From contig NZ_AP024655.1 of NCBI RefSeq assembly GCF_019977355.1, positions 1,736,001-1,800,000 on the forward strand: a DNA stretch of 64,000 bases, read 5' to 3'. Positions 63,484 to 64,000 of this stretch are shown here, piece by piece. The position numbers and the translations under genes are program-made. Below the pieces are notes generated by a model. That model searched no databases, was not told the DNA's origin, and was given only the letters and a program-made list of their open reading frames with translations. Each line of letters starts with the position of its first letter. Within the stretch, counting starts at the first letter, position 1. The DNA is from Arthrobacter sp. NicSoilB8. Lineage in GTDB: Bacteria > Actinomycetota > Actinomycetes > Actinomycetales > Micrococcaceae.

Positions 63484-64000
63484 CTAGACGCCGTAGTAGA
63501 GCTCGAACTCGTACGGGTTCGGGCGCAGTGACAGCGGGCGGATCTCGTTCTCGTACTTGTACTCGATCCAGGTGTCGATCAGGTCCTGGGTGAAGACGCC
63601 GCCGGCCTGCAGGAACTCGTTGTCCTCGGCCAGTGCCTCCAGGGCTTCCTCGAGGGTGCCCGGAGCCTTGGGGATGTCCTTGGCTTCTTCGGCGGGGAGC
63701 TCGTAGAGGTCCTTGTCGATCGGAGCCGGGGGTTCGATCCGGTTGCGGATGCCGTCAATGCCGGCCATCAGCTGGGCAGCGAACGCCAGGTACGGGTTGG
63801 AAGAGGGGTCCGGAGCGCGGAACTCGATGCGCTTGGCCTTCGGGTTGGAGCCCGTGATCGGGATACGGATACCGGCGGAGCGGTTGCCCTGCGAGTAGAC
63901 CATGTTGACCGGAGCTTCGAAGCCCTTGACCAGGCGGCGGTAGGAGTTCACCGTCGGGTTGGTGAAGGCGAGGACTGCCGAGGAGTGCTTCAGCAGGCCG
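63484..64000 (-). CDS. glnA: Glutamine synthetase GlnA1, C-terminal part (5' end outside window)
   Basis: The main ammonia-assimilating glutamine synthetase type I; only the last 172 codons are inside the window, and the frame is open to the right edge. Seen are [65 protein letters not shown], and [11 protein letters not shown] with the adenylylation Tyr (codon 63713-63715) modified by GlnE. The C-terminus ends in FELYYGV. The apparent start at 63951 is an internal GTG. Together with glnA2 and glnE it forms the conserved nitrogen-assimilation locus. Confidence 0.96.
   Translation of the reverse strand, partial: GLLKHSSAVLAFTNPTVNSYRRLVKGFEAPVNMVYSQGNRSAGIRIPITGSNPKAKRIEFRAPDPSSNPYLAFAAQLMAGIDGIRNRIEPPAPIDKDLYELPAEEAKDIPKAPGTLEEALEALAEDNEFLQAGGVFTQDLIDTWIEYKYENEIRPLSLRPNPYEFELYYGV

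Overview
The window is a chromosomal segment of a high-GC actinobacterium, most likely Arthrobacter, Pseudarthrobacter or a close relative in the Micrococcaceae. This rests on very GC-rich codon usage, frequent GTG and TTG starts, and typical actinobacterial families: MraZ, SepF, Wag31-type DivIVA, a PASTA kinase next to an Rv2175c-type protein, PpgK, class II DAHP synthase, DUF3040 and GlnA1/GlnA2/GlnE. A MurE without the DAP-type DNPR motif fits a lysine peptidoglycan. No phage, insertion sequence, CRISPR array or RNA gene was recognised. The gene order follows the mycobacterial order from fadD15, plsC and aroG through pknL, Rv2175c and idsA2 to mraZ, the dcw genes and wag31, with panB, glnA2, glnE and glnA1 forming a second conserved block.

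Layout. 0-16 kb: the 3' end of pyruvate carboxylase (pyc), fadD, a ROK glucokinase, a three-gene minus-strand operon (two paralogous alpha/beta hydrolases and a membrane protein), plsC, class II DAHP synthase, a decayed acetyltransferase remnant, a DinB2-type polymerase, a PASTA Ser/Thr kinase and a LysM lytic transglycosylase. 16-21 kb: an Rv2175c-type DNA-binding protein, a polyprenyl synthase, a lipoprotein, a second DinB and a DUF3040 membrane protein. 21-43 kb: the complete division and cell-wall cluster mraZ-rsmH-ftsL-ftsI-murE-murF-mraY-murD-ftsW-murG-murC-ftsQ-ftsZ-pgeF-yggS-sepF-yggT-divIVA-lspA-rluD, tightly packed with many overlapping stop/start codons. 43-57 kb: dnaE, a flavin reductase, a membrane protein, hisD, nrdR, polyphosphate glucokinase, map, a small SPOR-like protein, a holin-like/phosphodiesterase fusion, a metallo-beta-lactamase-fold hydrolase and a SHOCT membrane protein. 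57-64 kb: panB, glnA2, glnE, a VOC protein, a GNAT, a small self-regulated HTH protein and the 3' end of glnA1.

The genes are mostly ordinary housekeeping genes; the most unusual signals are regulatory or sit in details of proteins. (1) A six-unit, 9-bp array of GTnAC-type repeats (MtrA-like) lies upstream of the lytic transglycosylase. (2) At least eight genes start exactly six bases after a TANNNT -10 hexamer, the architecture of leaderless mRNAs. (3) Two NrdR-like boxes 32 bp apart precede nrdR, three MraZ-type boxes with 10-bp period precede mraZ, and two identical dyads bracket the promoter of the small HTH gene. (4) The DinB2-type polymerase has isoleucine in place of the aromatic steric gate. 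(5) A 116-nt nested hairpin lies between mraZ and rsmH. (6) Long near-perfect palindromes sit at convergent gene ends. (7) Many disordered protein tails, especially in the dcw cluster, are encoded by 12- or 15-bp in-frame tandem repeats.
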